Source: Roseovarius sp. UBA3070 (GTDB taxonomy: Bacteria; Pseudomonadota; Alphaproteobacteria; Rhodobacterales; Rhodobacteraceae). Taken from it: a stretch of 5,224 nt of DNA. The translations under genes and the position numbers were made by a program. Positions 1-5,224 of the stretch are shown in pieces. Where the stretch lies: NCBI GenBank assembly GCA_002366775.1, contig DFBW01000306.1:1-5224 (forward strand), in the 5' to 3' direction. Within the stretch, counting starts at the first letter, position 1, and each line of letters begins with the position of its first letter. The notes beneath the pieces are model-generated. The model made no database searches. It was not told where the DNA came from and saw only the letters and a program-made list of their open reading frames with translations.

Positions 1-911
1 CAGGACATGGACGCAATGCGGTTTGATGGCAACGGCCCGGCCAGATGCAACAGTTTCAACGTTTCCAGCGTCTCGGTCAGGCTGCGCACCTGCGCGGTGC
101 GCAGTCTCGCCAGCAGGGCGCGCGCGCCGCTGTCACTGCCTGCGAGTGATGCGGTGTGTGACACTGCTGCCTTCTGCGCCTGTTCCGAACGCCCGGCCTT
201 GAGCGCGACGACAGGTTTGCCCAAGGTGCGCGCAGTTTGGGCCAAGGCCTCAAAGGCGCGCAGATCCCCGATGCCTTCGATATGCAACCCCAGCGCGGTG
301 ACGCGTGGATCATTCAACAAAGTCTGACCGATTTGCGATAGCCCGACCTGCGCCTGATTGCCCGCAGTGGCCACATATGCGAGCGGCAAACCGCGCGTCT
401 GCATGGTCAGATTGATCGCCATGTTCGAGCTTTGCGTCAGGATCGCAACACCGCGTTTGCAGCGTTGCCCGCCATGCTGATCCGGCCACAAAAGGGCGCC
501 ATCAAGGTAGTTGATAAACCCATAGCAATTGGGCCCAACGATGGGCATATCGCCTGCGGCGTCTAGCAACGCATTTTGCAAATCTGCCCCATCGCCGGTT
601 TCTGCCTGCGCCTCTTGAAAGCCGCTGGCAAAACACACGGCCCCGCCCGCACCCATGGCGCAAAGCAAGCGTACGGTTTGGATGGTGATGTTGCGGTTTA
701 CGCCGATGAAGGTTGCATCCGGCACGCCGGGTAGATCCTCCAACCGGGCAAAGCTGGGCAGGCCGCCGATTTCTGTGCGTTTGGGGTGAACAGGCCAGAC
801 CGGCCCGTCAAAACCCATCTTGCGGCATTGCTCAATCACGGATGCACACCACGCGCCACCGCCAACAACAGCGATAGAAGATGGGCGAAAAAGGCGAGAC
901 AGGTTGGGCAT
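1..911 (-). CDS. NDP-forming acyl-CoA synthetase (acetate-CoA ligase family), N-terminal part
   Basis: Partial gene: the first 303 codons are present and the reading frame runs off the left edge without a stop. My translation begins MPNLSRLFRPSSIAVVGGG, the usual opening of the CoA-binding Rossmann domain of NDP-forming acyl-CoA synthetases (succinyl-CoA synthetase alpha-like). Further family signatures are GPNCYGFIN near residues 126-133, a TQSSN stretch at 159-163 where relatives have SQSGN, and SHTASLAGSD at 251-260, in which H252 matches the phosphorylated histidine. Enzymes of this family make an acyl-CoA from acid, CoA and ATP or GTP through a phosphohistidine, and act in the cytosol. 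The ATP-grasp part would lie outside the window. The ATG at 909-911 fits the family start; the only Shine-Dalgarno-like bases are AGGA, 11 bases upstream. Beside carnitine genes, gamma-butyrobetaine or a related betaine acid is a plausible substrate, but that is inference. It is separated from the upstream operon by a terminator. Confidence 0.88.
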   Translation of the reverse strand, partial: MPNLSRLFRPSSIAVVGGGAWCASVIEQCRKMGFDGPVWPVHPKRTEIGGLPSFARLEDLPGVPDATFIGVNRNITIQTVRLLCAMGAGGAVCFASGFQEAQAETGDGADLQNALLDAAGDMPIVGPNCYGFINYLDGALLWPDQHGGQRCKRGVAILTQSSNMAINLTMQTRGLPLAYVATAGNQAQVGLSQIGQTLLNDPRVTALGLHIEGIGDLRAFEALAQTARTLGKPVVALKAGRSEQAQKAAVSHTASLAGSDSGARALLARLRTAQVRSLTETLETLKLLHLAGPLPSNRIASMS

Positions 912-929
912 TCTTGGCGTGATCCTGAT

Positions 930-976
930 GAGAGTTATTTTGCCTTCGGCGAGGATATTTGGAGCAAGAAGATGGG
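930..976 (+). repeat. 47-base repeat, copy 1
   Basis: Read on the + strand this copy has GAGAGTT at its left end, a small hairpin with arms TGCC (941-944) and GGCG (948-951) around loop TTC, then GGATA, and ends in the core AGCAAGAAGATGGG (963-976). It matches the reverse complement of 1097-1143 at 36 of 47 positions by eye, with the 14-base core identical. On the + strand the hairpin stem can be extended outwards with G-U pairs to 938-944/948-954, which suggests that the + strand is the sense of the element if it acts as RNA. In the minus-strand transcript it would lie in the leader of the acyl-CoA synthetase gene. It is probably one member of a dispersed repeat family, which is inference. 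Confidence 0.75.
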
Positions 977-1011
977 TGGTAACACTACATTAATCACGAT
1001 GCATTATGTTC

Positions 1012-1045
1012 AAAAAACGGTACAGGCGGGGACGCCGATGACCGT
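1012..1045 (-). terminator. Rho-independent terminator of the carnitine operon
   Basis: On the minus strand, ACGGT (1041-1045) pairs with ACCGT (1017-1021). An inner GGCG/CGCC stem (1033-1036 with 1025-1028) encloses loop TCCC, and small unpaired stretches separate the two stems. The hairpin is followed at once by six T residues (1012-1017, sharing one base with the stem). It sits about 100 bases after the acyl-CoA dehydrogenase stop and about 100 bases before the acyl-CoA synthetase start, so it should end the five-gene transcript and isolate the synthetase gene. Confidence 0.7.
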
Positions 1046-1058
1046 GCAAGGAGATGGG
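1046..1058 (+). repeat. Third, partial copy of the repeat core
   Basis: GCAAGGAGATGGG differs by one base from the GCAAGAAGATGGG core of copy 1 (964-976) and of copy 2 (minus strand, 1097-1109). It is followed by TGTAA where copy 1 has TGGTAA, so similarity to copy 1 continues a little past the core. The upstream hairpin part of the element is not recognisable here. It lies exactly next to the 5' arm of the terminator on the minus strand. Confidence 0.6.
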
Positions 1059-1109
1059 TGTAATCCCGCTTCCCGGGGAGGTCTTGAACAGGCTTCCCCA
1101 TCTTCTTGC
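1046..1109 (-). other. Long-armed stem-loop upstream of the terminator
   Basis: In the minus-strand transcript GCAAGAAGATGGG (1109-1097) can pair with CCCATCTCCTTGC (1058-1046), giving 12 of 13 base pairs with one A-C mismatch and a 38-base loop. The 3' arm ends exactly where the terminator's 5' arm begins, so the two stems could stack. The arms come from copy 2 and the third partial copy of the repeat core. The stem may stabilise the 3' end of the operon mRNA. Whether it forms in the cell is not shown. Confidence 0.5.
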
Positions 1110-1143
1110 TGAAAGTATCCCCGTCGGAGACATCAAAACTCTT
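1097..1143 (-). repeat. 47-base repeat, copy 2 (inverted)
   Basis: Read on the minus strand this copy begins within the stop codon of the acyl-CoA dehydrogenase gene (AAGAGTT). It has a small hairpin TGTC/GACG (1129-1132 with 1122-1125) around loop TCC, then GGATA, and ends in AGCAAGAAGATGGG. Compared with copy 1, one stem pair has changed from C-G to T-A, a compensatory change that keeps the hairpin. It forms the first part of the operon's 3' untranslated region. Confidence 0.75.
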
Positions 1144-2305
1144 AAGCTCCCAGTGGTCGCAGCAACTCGCGGCTGATGATGTGGCGTTGAATTTCGCTGG
1201 TGCCTTCCCAAATGCGCTCAACGCGGGCGTCGCGCCAGATGCGTTCAAGCGGCAATTCATCCATCAAACCCATGCCGCCATGAATTTGAATTGCTTCATC
1301 TGCGACAAAGGCCAGCATTTCTGTGGCCTTCAGCTTGGCCATCGACATATCACTTTCGGTGACTGTGCCCTGATCGAACTTCCAGCCCCCGGCCCATGTC
1401 AAAAGCTCTGCGGCCCTCAATTCTGCTGCCATATCCGCCAGTTTGAAGGAAATGCCCTGGAACTTGCCAATCTGCTGGCCAAATTGCTTGCGTTCCGCAG
1501 CATATGAGACTGCGTGCTCTAACGCCCGTTCGGCCCGGCCCAAACAGGTGGCGGCCACCTGAAGGCGCGTGGCCCCGAGCCAGTCATTGGCCACCTGAAA
1601 GCCTTGGTGAACCTCGCCCAACACAGCGGATTTCGGCAGGCGGCAATCGTCAAATTCCAGCACCGCATTGGTATAACCACGGTGGCTTACGTTGCGATAG
1701 CCCTCGCGCACAGTGAAGCCGGGCGTGCCCTTGTCGACAAAGAACGCGGTGATCAGTTTTTTGGGGCCGCGCGGGGTGTCTTCCTCGCCGGAGGCCATGA
1801 AAACAATGGAAAAATCAGCAATGTCTGCATGGCTGATGAAATGTTTGGTTCCATTCAGGATGAAGTCATCGCCATCCTCACGCGCGGTGGCGCTCATACC
1901 ACGCAGGTCTGATCCGGCATCCGGCTCAGTCATTGCCAGGCAATCCCACTTTTCGCCACGAATGCAGGGATAGAGGTATTGTTCCTTTTGCGCGTCCGTT
2001 CCGGCCAGCAGGATGTTTGAGGGCCGTGCCACGCAGGTCCAGTGCAGGGCGTAATTGGCACGCCCCAGCTCGCGCTCATACATCAGCCATGTCAAAGTAT
2101 CGAGCCCGGCCCCGCCCACGTCTTCGGGCATATTGGCGGCATATAATCCGGCGTCGATCGCCTTTGCTTGTATGTCCCGGATGATCTCCATTGGCAAATG
2201 GCCCGTACGTTCCACTTCCAGTTCATGTGGATAAAGCTCGTTCTCGACAAAGCTGCGCGTGGTGTCGATGATCATCTGTTGTTCTTGGGTGAGCGCGAAA
2301 TCCAT
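1142..2305 (-). CDS. Acyl-CoA dehydrogenase, probably of carnitine/gamma-butyrobetaine catabolism
   Basis: A complete 387-residue protein of normal acyl-CoA dehydrogenase length. It would use FAD to form the 2,3-double bond of an acyl-CoA and pass electrons to electron-transfer flavoprotein. Visible family features are the N-terminal helical domain (about 1-120), TEPDAGSD at 126-133, NGTKHFIS near 151-158, RKQFG at 272-276, QIHGGMG at 340-346 and WEGTSEIQR at 366-374. E367 sits at the position of the catalytic glutamate of medium-chain acyl-CoA dehydrogenase. The Escherichia coli crotonobetainyl-CoA reductase CaiA, as I remember it, lacks this glutamate, so oxidation rather than reduction fits better here. 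Next to a carnitine dehydrogenase, gamma-butyrobetainyl-CoA is a likely substrate, but this is inference. The start ATG lies 5 bases after the upstream stop, and a GGAG (2314-2317) at 8-base spacing supports it. Confidence 0.92.
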   Translation of the reverse strand: MDFALTQEQQMIIDTTRSFVENELYPHELEVERTGHLPMEIIRDIQAKAIDAGLYAANMPEDVGGAGLDTLTWLMYERELGRANYALHWTCVARPSNILLAGTDAQKEQYLYPCIRGEKWDCLAMTEPDAGSDLRGMSATAREDGDDFILNGTKHFISHADIADFSIVFMASGEEDTPRGPKKLITAFFVDKGTPGFTVREGYRNVSHRGYTNAVLEFDDCRLPKSAVLGEVHQGFQVANDWLGATRLQVAATCLGRAERALEHAVSYAAERKQFGQQIGKFQGISFKLADMAAELRAAELLTWAGGWKFDQGTVTESDMSMAKLKATEMLAFVADEAIQIHGGMGLMDELPLERIWRDARVERIWEGTSEIQRHIISRELLRPLGA

Positions 2306-2310
2306 GGGGC

Positions 2311-3717
2311 TTACTCCGTTGCATGCAAGGCGGCGAGCGCCTCGACTTTGGCTTTGACGTGGTCCGCAGGCGCGCAGGTGCGGCGGGTCTCAAGCGAGAC
2401 ATGCAACATAAGCTGGTCACAGCTGGCCAAAAGCTCGCCGTCGCTGGCGCGCTTCATTTCATGGAAGCAGCGCAGCTTCTTGCCCTCGCCCTGAGTGACG
2501 CGGGTTTGCACCATCACCTCTTCGCCCGCATGGGTTTCGGTGATGTATTTGACAGTGGTTTCCACCGTGAAATAGCTCAGACCGCCGGCAATATAGGCCT
2601 CATCTGCGCCGACATAGGCCATGACCTCCTCGGCGGCATCGCTGAACAGTTGACCATAGCGGCCCTCATTCATGTGGCCGTTGATATCGGTCCAGTCCAC
2701 CGGGATGGTCCGGCGGGTCGAGACCATGGGATTGTCGGCCTCAGGCAGGGATTTCAGCGCCTTCTGGTGATCGAGGATCAGCGCACCGGCGGCATTGCCC
2801 TGTTGTTTGAGCGCGCGCATCATGGCGATCAGATTGTTGTCACGCTTGCGTTCCAATTCGCGGATGCTCAGGTGGCCTGATTGCGCGTCCGATTGATCGG
2901 CGATCAGATCAACCAGCTCATCGGTGAACTCAGGCACATCCATCAGCTTGGTCCAGGGCCATTTCAGGGCCGGGCCGAACTGCGCCATGAAGTGACGCAT
3001 GCCCGCTTCGCCCCCCGCCACGCGATAGGTTTCAAACAGGCCCATTTGCGCCCAGCGGATGCCAAAGCCATAGCGGATGGCGTTGTCGATTTCCTCGGTG
3101 GTGGCAATGCCGTCTTTGACCAGCCACAGAGCCTCGCGCCAGACGGCTTCCAAAAAGCGGTCTGCGATATGGGCGTCAATTTCCTTGCGCACACGCAGCG
3201 GATAAAGGCCCACAGATGTGAGAACATCCGAGGCCACATCCAGCGCCGCGCTATCGGTCGCCTCAGATGGGACCACCTCAATCAGGGGCAGCAGATACAC
3301 CGGATTAAACGGATGTGTGACCATGATCTTGCCCGCATCCTGCGCGCCCTGTTGCAACTCGGACGGCTTGAAGCCGCTGGTGGACGATCCAATCGGCGTG
3401 TCCGGATTGGCAGCCTGCACCTCGGCAAAGACCTTGTGCTTTAGCTCCAGACGTTCCGACACGCTTTCCTGAATCCAGTCAGCGCCAGTGACAGCCTCGC
3501 CAATTGTTGTGCAAAACCGCAGGGTGCCTTCCTTGGGCAGAGCGCAATCATACAGCATCGGCAGGGCATGACGGGCGTTGGTCATCACTTCGCCAATCTT
3601 GCGTTCAGCTTCTGGATCAGGGTCAAACACCTGCACGTTCCAGCCGTTCAGAAGGAAGCGCGCGGCCCAGCCGCCGCCAATCACACCGCCGCCGATGATC
3701 GCTGCTGTTTTGGTCAT
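2311..3717 (-). CDS. lcdH: L-carnitine dehydrogenase fused to a betainyl-CoA-type thioesterase
   Basis: A complete 468-residue two-domain protein. Residues 1 to about 320 form a 3-hydroxyacyl-CoA dehydrogenase-like unit. It has the NAD-binding GGGVIG at 9-14, D32 at the end of the second strand (NAD rather than NADP), and HPFNP at 135-139; H135 and E147 match the catalytic His-Glu pair. The stretch IADRFLEAVWREALWLV (184-200) and the following IRYGFGIRWAQMG segment (214-226) are typical of carnitine dehydrogenases rather than fatty-acid enzymes. Residues from about 333 form a hot-dog 4HBT-type thioesterase; D344 in DINGHMN is the likely catalytic aspartate. The first domain oxidises L-carnitine to 3-dehydrocarnitine. 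In known fusions the second hydrolyses betainyl-CoA to glycine betaine, a product made by a beta-keto acid cleavage enzyme that is not in this window. The ATG is supported by a good ribosome binding site. Confidence 0.92.
   Translation of the reverse strand: MTKTAAIIGGGVIGGGWAARFLLNGWNVQVFDPDPEAERKIGEVMTNARHALPMLYDCALPKEGTLRFCTTIGEAVTGADWIQESVSERLELKHKVFAEVQAANPDTPIGSSTSGFKPSELQQGAQDAGKIMVTHPFNPVYLLPLIEVVPSEATDSAALDVASDVLTSVGLYPLRVRKEIDAHIADRFLEAVWREALWLVKDGIATTEEIDNAIRYGFGIRWAQMGLFETYRVAGGEAGMRHFMAQFGPALKWPWTKLMDVPEFTDELVDLIADQSDAQSGHLSIRELERKRDNNLIAMMRALKQQGNAAGALILDHQKALKSLPEADNPMVSTRRTIPVDWTDINGHMNEGRYGQLFSDAAEEVMAYVGADEAYIAGGLSYFTVETTVKYITETHAGEEVMVQTRVTQGEGKKLRCFHEMKRASDGELLASCDQLMLHVSLETRRTCAPADHVKAKVEALAALHATE
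2314..2317 (-). promoter_or_regulatory. Ribosome binding site of the acyl-CoA dehydrogenase
   Basis: GGAG on the minus strand, 8 bases before the ATG at 2303-2305. It lies just inside the end of the carnitine dehydrogenase gene and next to its TAA stop, so termination and reinitiation are probably coupled. It supports the chosen start. Confidence 0.65.
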
Positions 3718-3724
3718 TGGTTTG

Positions 3725-3730
3725 ATCTCC
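3725..3730 (-). promoter_or_regulatory. Ribosome binding site of lcdH
   Basis: GGAGAT on the minus strand, 7 bases before the ATG at 3715-3717, placed in the 15-base gap after the lipoprotein stop. It is the strongest Shine-Dalgarno sequence in the window, which fits high independent translation of the dehydrogenase, whereas the two genes before it rely on stop/start overlap. Confidence 0.7.
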
Positions 3731-3732
3731 GT

Positions 3733-4269
3733 TCAGCGCGTTTCAAACGCAGCCATGTTGTATCCGTTAAACTCCAGCACCTCAGAGGCCGCGGTCATCC
3801 GGTCTGCGCCACCCGAGGGCTTGCGATCCACAATGAAGGCCATGTCACTATCGGGTGACCCAAGTGCTGCGGTGCGATACCCTTCATCAATCCAGATCAC
3901 CCACATCTCCATCTCAGCGTCGGTGGTTTGTGCCGTCAATCGCCAGCGGTTCTGGGCCAGAGGCTCGGCCAGCCAAGCATCGCTCAGTTCCTCGCAATTG
4001 CCATCTGCATCACAACTGGCGTGCATAAACTCCACTGTGTGCAGTGGGTTGGCGTTGGTGTTGAAGGTGAGGCTCTGAATGTCGCGGTATGGCGGCGAAG
4101 ACGCCCGCACTTTCCATTCGCCCTGCATCGCCTCGGCCCCGCCGCGACTGATGATTGCCAAAGACACCGTGGGATTGCGCAGCAGACTGGGGTCATCGGG
4201 CGCGGGGGCTGTCAGACATCCCATCAACAGGGCAGGGGCCAGACATGCGATTGCGCTGCGCAAGATCAC
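3733..4269 (-). CDS. Lipocalin-like outer-membrane lipoprotein
   Basis: A complete 178-residue protein with a GTG start. The N-terminus is a lipoprotein signal: a short basic start, a hydrophobic stretch, and lipobox LMGC with the lipidated cysteine at residue 18. There is no aspartate after the cysteine, so transport to the outer membrane is likely. The C-terminal third resembles the end of bacterial lipocalins (Blc family): GYRTAALGSPDSDMAFIVDR is comparable to the YRHALVSGPDRDYLWILSR region of Blc, followed by a helix-like segment ending in NGYNMAAFETR. The N-terminal GEWKVRASSP fits the lipocalin G-x-W start loosely. Two cysteines in ASCDADGNCEE (about residues 84-92) could form a disulfide. 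It overlaps the SDR by GTGA and so should be translationally coupled. Lipocalins bind small hydrophobic or amphipathic molecules; the ligand is unknown. The family assignment is by eye and moderately sure. Confidence 0.75.
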   Translation of the reverse strand: MILRSAIACLAPALLMGCLTAPAPDDPSLLRNPTVSLAIISRGGAEAMQGEWKVRASSPPYRDIQSLTFNTNANPLHTVEFMHASCDADGNCEELSDAWLAEPLAQNRWRLTAQTTDAEMEMWVIWIDEGYRTAALGSPDSDMAFIVDRKPSGGADRMTAASEVLEFNGYNMAAFETR

Positions 4270-5030
4270 GGCACCAGGCTTTCTGTGTGGCCATCCACGG
4301 CCATGATTTGACCCGAGATTTTGGCGGCAGCAGGCGAGGCCAGAAACAGCGCCATGTCGGCCAGATCATCGGCACTGACCCAAGACCGCAGGCTGACACC
4401 TTTCACATAGGTCTGACGCAGCTCTTCTATCGGCTTGCCTGAGGCGGCGGCCTCATTGGCCAAAACGCGCTCCATCCGCTCGCCCTCAACTGCGCCCGGA
4501 GCAATCGCGTTGACGCGCACACCCGCGGGGCCAAGTTCACCGGCCAGGGTTTTGGTTAGTCCAACAAGGCCCCATTTGGCCGTCGCATAAGGCGAGCGCA
4601 GCGGATAGCCAAACAAGCCGGCCGTTGATGTGGTCAGGATAATCAGCCCGCTGCCCTGCGCGCGCATCAGCCGCGCCGCCCAACGACACGTCAGGAAAGT
4701 GCCAAACAGATTGACGCCAATACAAGCCCTCCAATCGTCATAGCCCATATCTTCTATCCGGCCCGCAGGCCCGCCGGTGCCGGCATTGGCACAAACCACA
4801 TCAACACCGCCCCAAGCGGTTTCAACCTCGCCCAGAAAGGCGCCCATCTGGGCCTCATCTGTGACATCAGCCTGCTGCGCAATGAAATCGGGGTGATCGG
4901 CCCGAACCTGCGCTACGGCATCGGCATCAGCATCACAAAGGGCGATTTGCGCCCCCTCGGCGGCAAAACGCTGTGCCAGCGTCAGCCCAATGCCCGCGCC
5001 GCCGCCAGTGACCAGAACCCGGTGCTTCAC
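4266..5030 (-). CDS. Short-chain dehydrogenase/reductase
   Basis: A complete classical SDR of about 254 residues, numbered from the GTG at 5028-5030. It shows the cofactor motif TGGGAGIG at 8-15, D33 after the second strand (suggesting NAD), NAG at 82-84, and the catalytic set N107, S135, Y148 and K152 (YATAK). It ends in SGQIMAVDGHTESLVP, the normal SDR C-terminal region. It should oxidise an alcohol or reduce a ketone in the cytosol; the substrate cannot be read from the sequence. In a carnitine operon it might act on acetoacetate/3-hydroxybutyrate or on a carnitine-related hydroxy acid, but this is speculative. I chose the GTG at 5028-5030 because it overlaps the upstream stop as GTGA, the same arrangement as at its own 3' end. 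A GTG at 5037-5039 would add three residues. Neither start has a clear Shine-Dalgarno sequence. Confidence 0.9.
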   Translation of the reverse strand: MKHRVLVTGGGAGIGLTLAQRFAAEGAQIALCDADADAVAQVRADHPDFIAQQADVTDEAQMGAFLGEVETAWGGVDVVCANAGTGGPAGRIEDMGYDDWRACIGVNLFGTFLTCRWAARLMRAQGSGLIILTTSTAGLFGYPLRSPYATAKWGLVGLTKTLAGELGPAGVRVNAIAPGAVEGERMERVLANEAAASGKPIEELRQTYVKGVSLRSWVSADDLADMALFLASPAAAKISGQIMAVDGHTESLVP

Positions 5031-5224
5031 GCGGGACACCGGGCAAAACGAATGGGGTCGTCACCCCCCACCCACATCCACAGCACATCGCCATCGGCCA
5101 TCACCAATTGCTTTTCCTCGTATGTGTCACCTTCGGATTGGCACGAAAGAGTCAGCACCCAGGCGTTCAGGCCCGGCAATTCCTGGGCCTCTGTGATATC
5201 GCAGCTGTTCTCATAACCGAGCAT
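5027..5224 (-). CDS. Small hypothetical protein, probably the C-terminal part of a longer one
   Basis: At least 65 residues in frame, ending in a TGA that overlaps the SDR start. A methionine codon falls exactly at the window edge, so the true start may lie outside. I do not recognise the family. The fragment is acidic, has cysteines at 8, 28 and 63 and tryptophans at 22, 49 and 51, and alternates in a way that suggests a small beta-rich fold. The first two cysteines could pair if the protein is exported, which would fit the lipoprotein two genes downstream, but no signal peptide is visible in this part. The GTGA overlap with the SDR is the main argument that it is a real gene of the same operon. 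Confidence 0.6.
   Translation of the reverse strand: MLGYENSCDITEAQELPGLNAWVLTLSCQSEGDTYEEKQLVMADGDVLWMWVGGDDPIRFARCPA

Larger units (their letters stand above)
912..1141. other. Intergenic region with repeats and a terminator
   Basis: This 230-base stretch between the acyl-CoA dehydrogenase stop and the acyl-CoA synthetase start holds no convincing gene. It carries two inverted copies of a 47-base element at its edges, a third partial copy of the core, and an intrinsic terminator for the minus-strand operon. A promoter for the synthetase gene would be expected between the terminator and position 911. The best candidate is a TTGAAC at 1008-1013 with TAATGT at 987-992, but the 15-base spacing is short and the -10 match poor. 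Reading frames on both strands cross the region (+ 786-1112, - 994-1260), but they only join shadow frames of the flanking genes through the repeats. Confidence 0.7.

Noticed and set aside
987..1013. A possible sigma-70 promoter for the acyl-CoA synthetase gene (TTGAAC, 15 bases, TAATGT)
   Set aside because: The spacing is short, the -10 match is poor, and the -35 overlaps the terminator T-run. It is not strong enough to list as a feature.
786..1112. A + strand frame of 108 residues crossing repeat copy 1
   Set aside because: It begins antisense to the acyl-CoA synthetase and runs through the repeat and terminator. The peptide looks like translated noncoding repeat sequence.
930..1143. A MITE-like mobile element with the two 47-base copies as terminal inverted repeats
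   Set aside because: No target-site duplication is seen at the outer ends, the right copy starts inside a stop codon, and the terminator lies between the copies. Two independent copies of a dispersed element explain it as well.
990..1260. Minus-strand frames of 73 and 88 residues at the 3' end of the acyl-CoA dehydrogenase
   Set aside because: They start inside the dehydrogenase gene in other frames and continue through the repeats and the terminator hairpin, so they are shadows.
2323..3444. Two long open frames on the + strand (185 and 187 residues)
   Set aside because: They lie wholly antisense to lcdH, have no family resemblance and lack plausible ribosome binding sites. Long antisense frames are expected opposite GC-rich genes.
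3568..4311. Overlapping + strand frames opposite the lipoprotein gene
   Set aside because: They are antisense to a gene with a clear lipobox and good junctions, and show no recognisable domains.
5031..5039. Start of the SDR at the GTG at 5037-5039
   Set aside because: It gives a 13-base overlap with the upstream gene and adds only three residues before a typical SDR start, whereas the next GTG forms the same GTGA overlap seen at the other end of the gene.

Overview
The window looks like part of an aerobic L-carnitine / gamma-butyrobetaine catabolic locus from an alphaproteobacterium, most likely a marine Rhodobacterales (Roseobacter-group) species. This rests on the moderately GC-rich coding sequence, the tight unidirectional operon, and a carnitine dehydrogenase fused to a hot-dog thioesterase, an architecture known from alphaproteobacterial carnitine degraders. 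The placement is by recognition of protein families only; no search was run.

Everything that looks real is on the minus strand, so the operon reads from right to left. In transcription order it contains: the 3' end of a small unrecognised protein (5027-5224, possibly continuing beyond the window); a short-chain dehydrogenase (4266-5030); a lipocalin-like lipoprotein (3733-4269); the L-carnitine dehydrogenase/thioesterase fusion (2311-3717); and an acyl-CoA dehydrogenase (1142-2305). The junctions are very tight: two GTGA stop/start overlaps, then gaps of 15 and 5 bases with clear Shine-Dalgarno sequences. A 230-base intergenic region follows (912-1141), holding a stem-loop and an intrinsic terminator. 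After it begins an NDP-forming acyl-CoA synthetase (acetate-CoA ligase family), which runs off the left edge (1-911). No + strand gene is convincing.

Proposed division of labour (partly inference): the synthetase would activate a carnitine-like acid such as gamma-butyrobetaine to its CoA ester. The acyl-CoA dehydrogenase would oxidise this to the enoyl-CoA, which a hydratase not present here would convert towards carnitine. The carnitine dehydrogenase domain makes 3-dehydrocarnitine. A beta-keto acid cleavage enzyme (not in the window) would yield betainyl-CoA, and the fused thioesterase would release glycine betaine. The roles of the SDR and the lipocalin-like lipoprotein are unknown.

The most unusual part is the 912-1141 intergenic region. 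It holds two inverted, diverged copies of a 47-base element (36/47 identical by eye) that share a perfect 14-base core and a small hairpin with a compensatory base change. A third partial copy of the core (12 of 13 bases) sits between them. In the minus-strand transcript the first core can pair either with the third copy, directly abutting the terminator, or with the far copy beyond the terminator.
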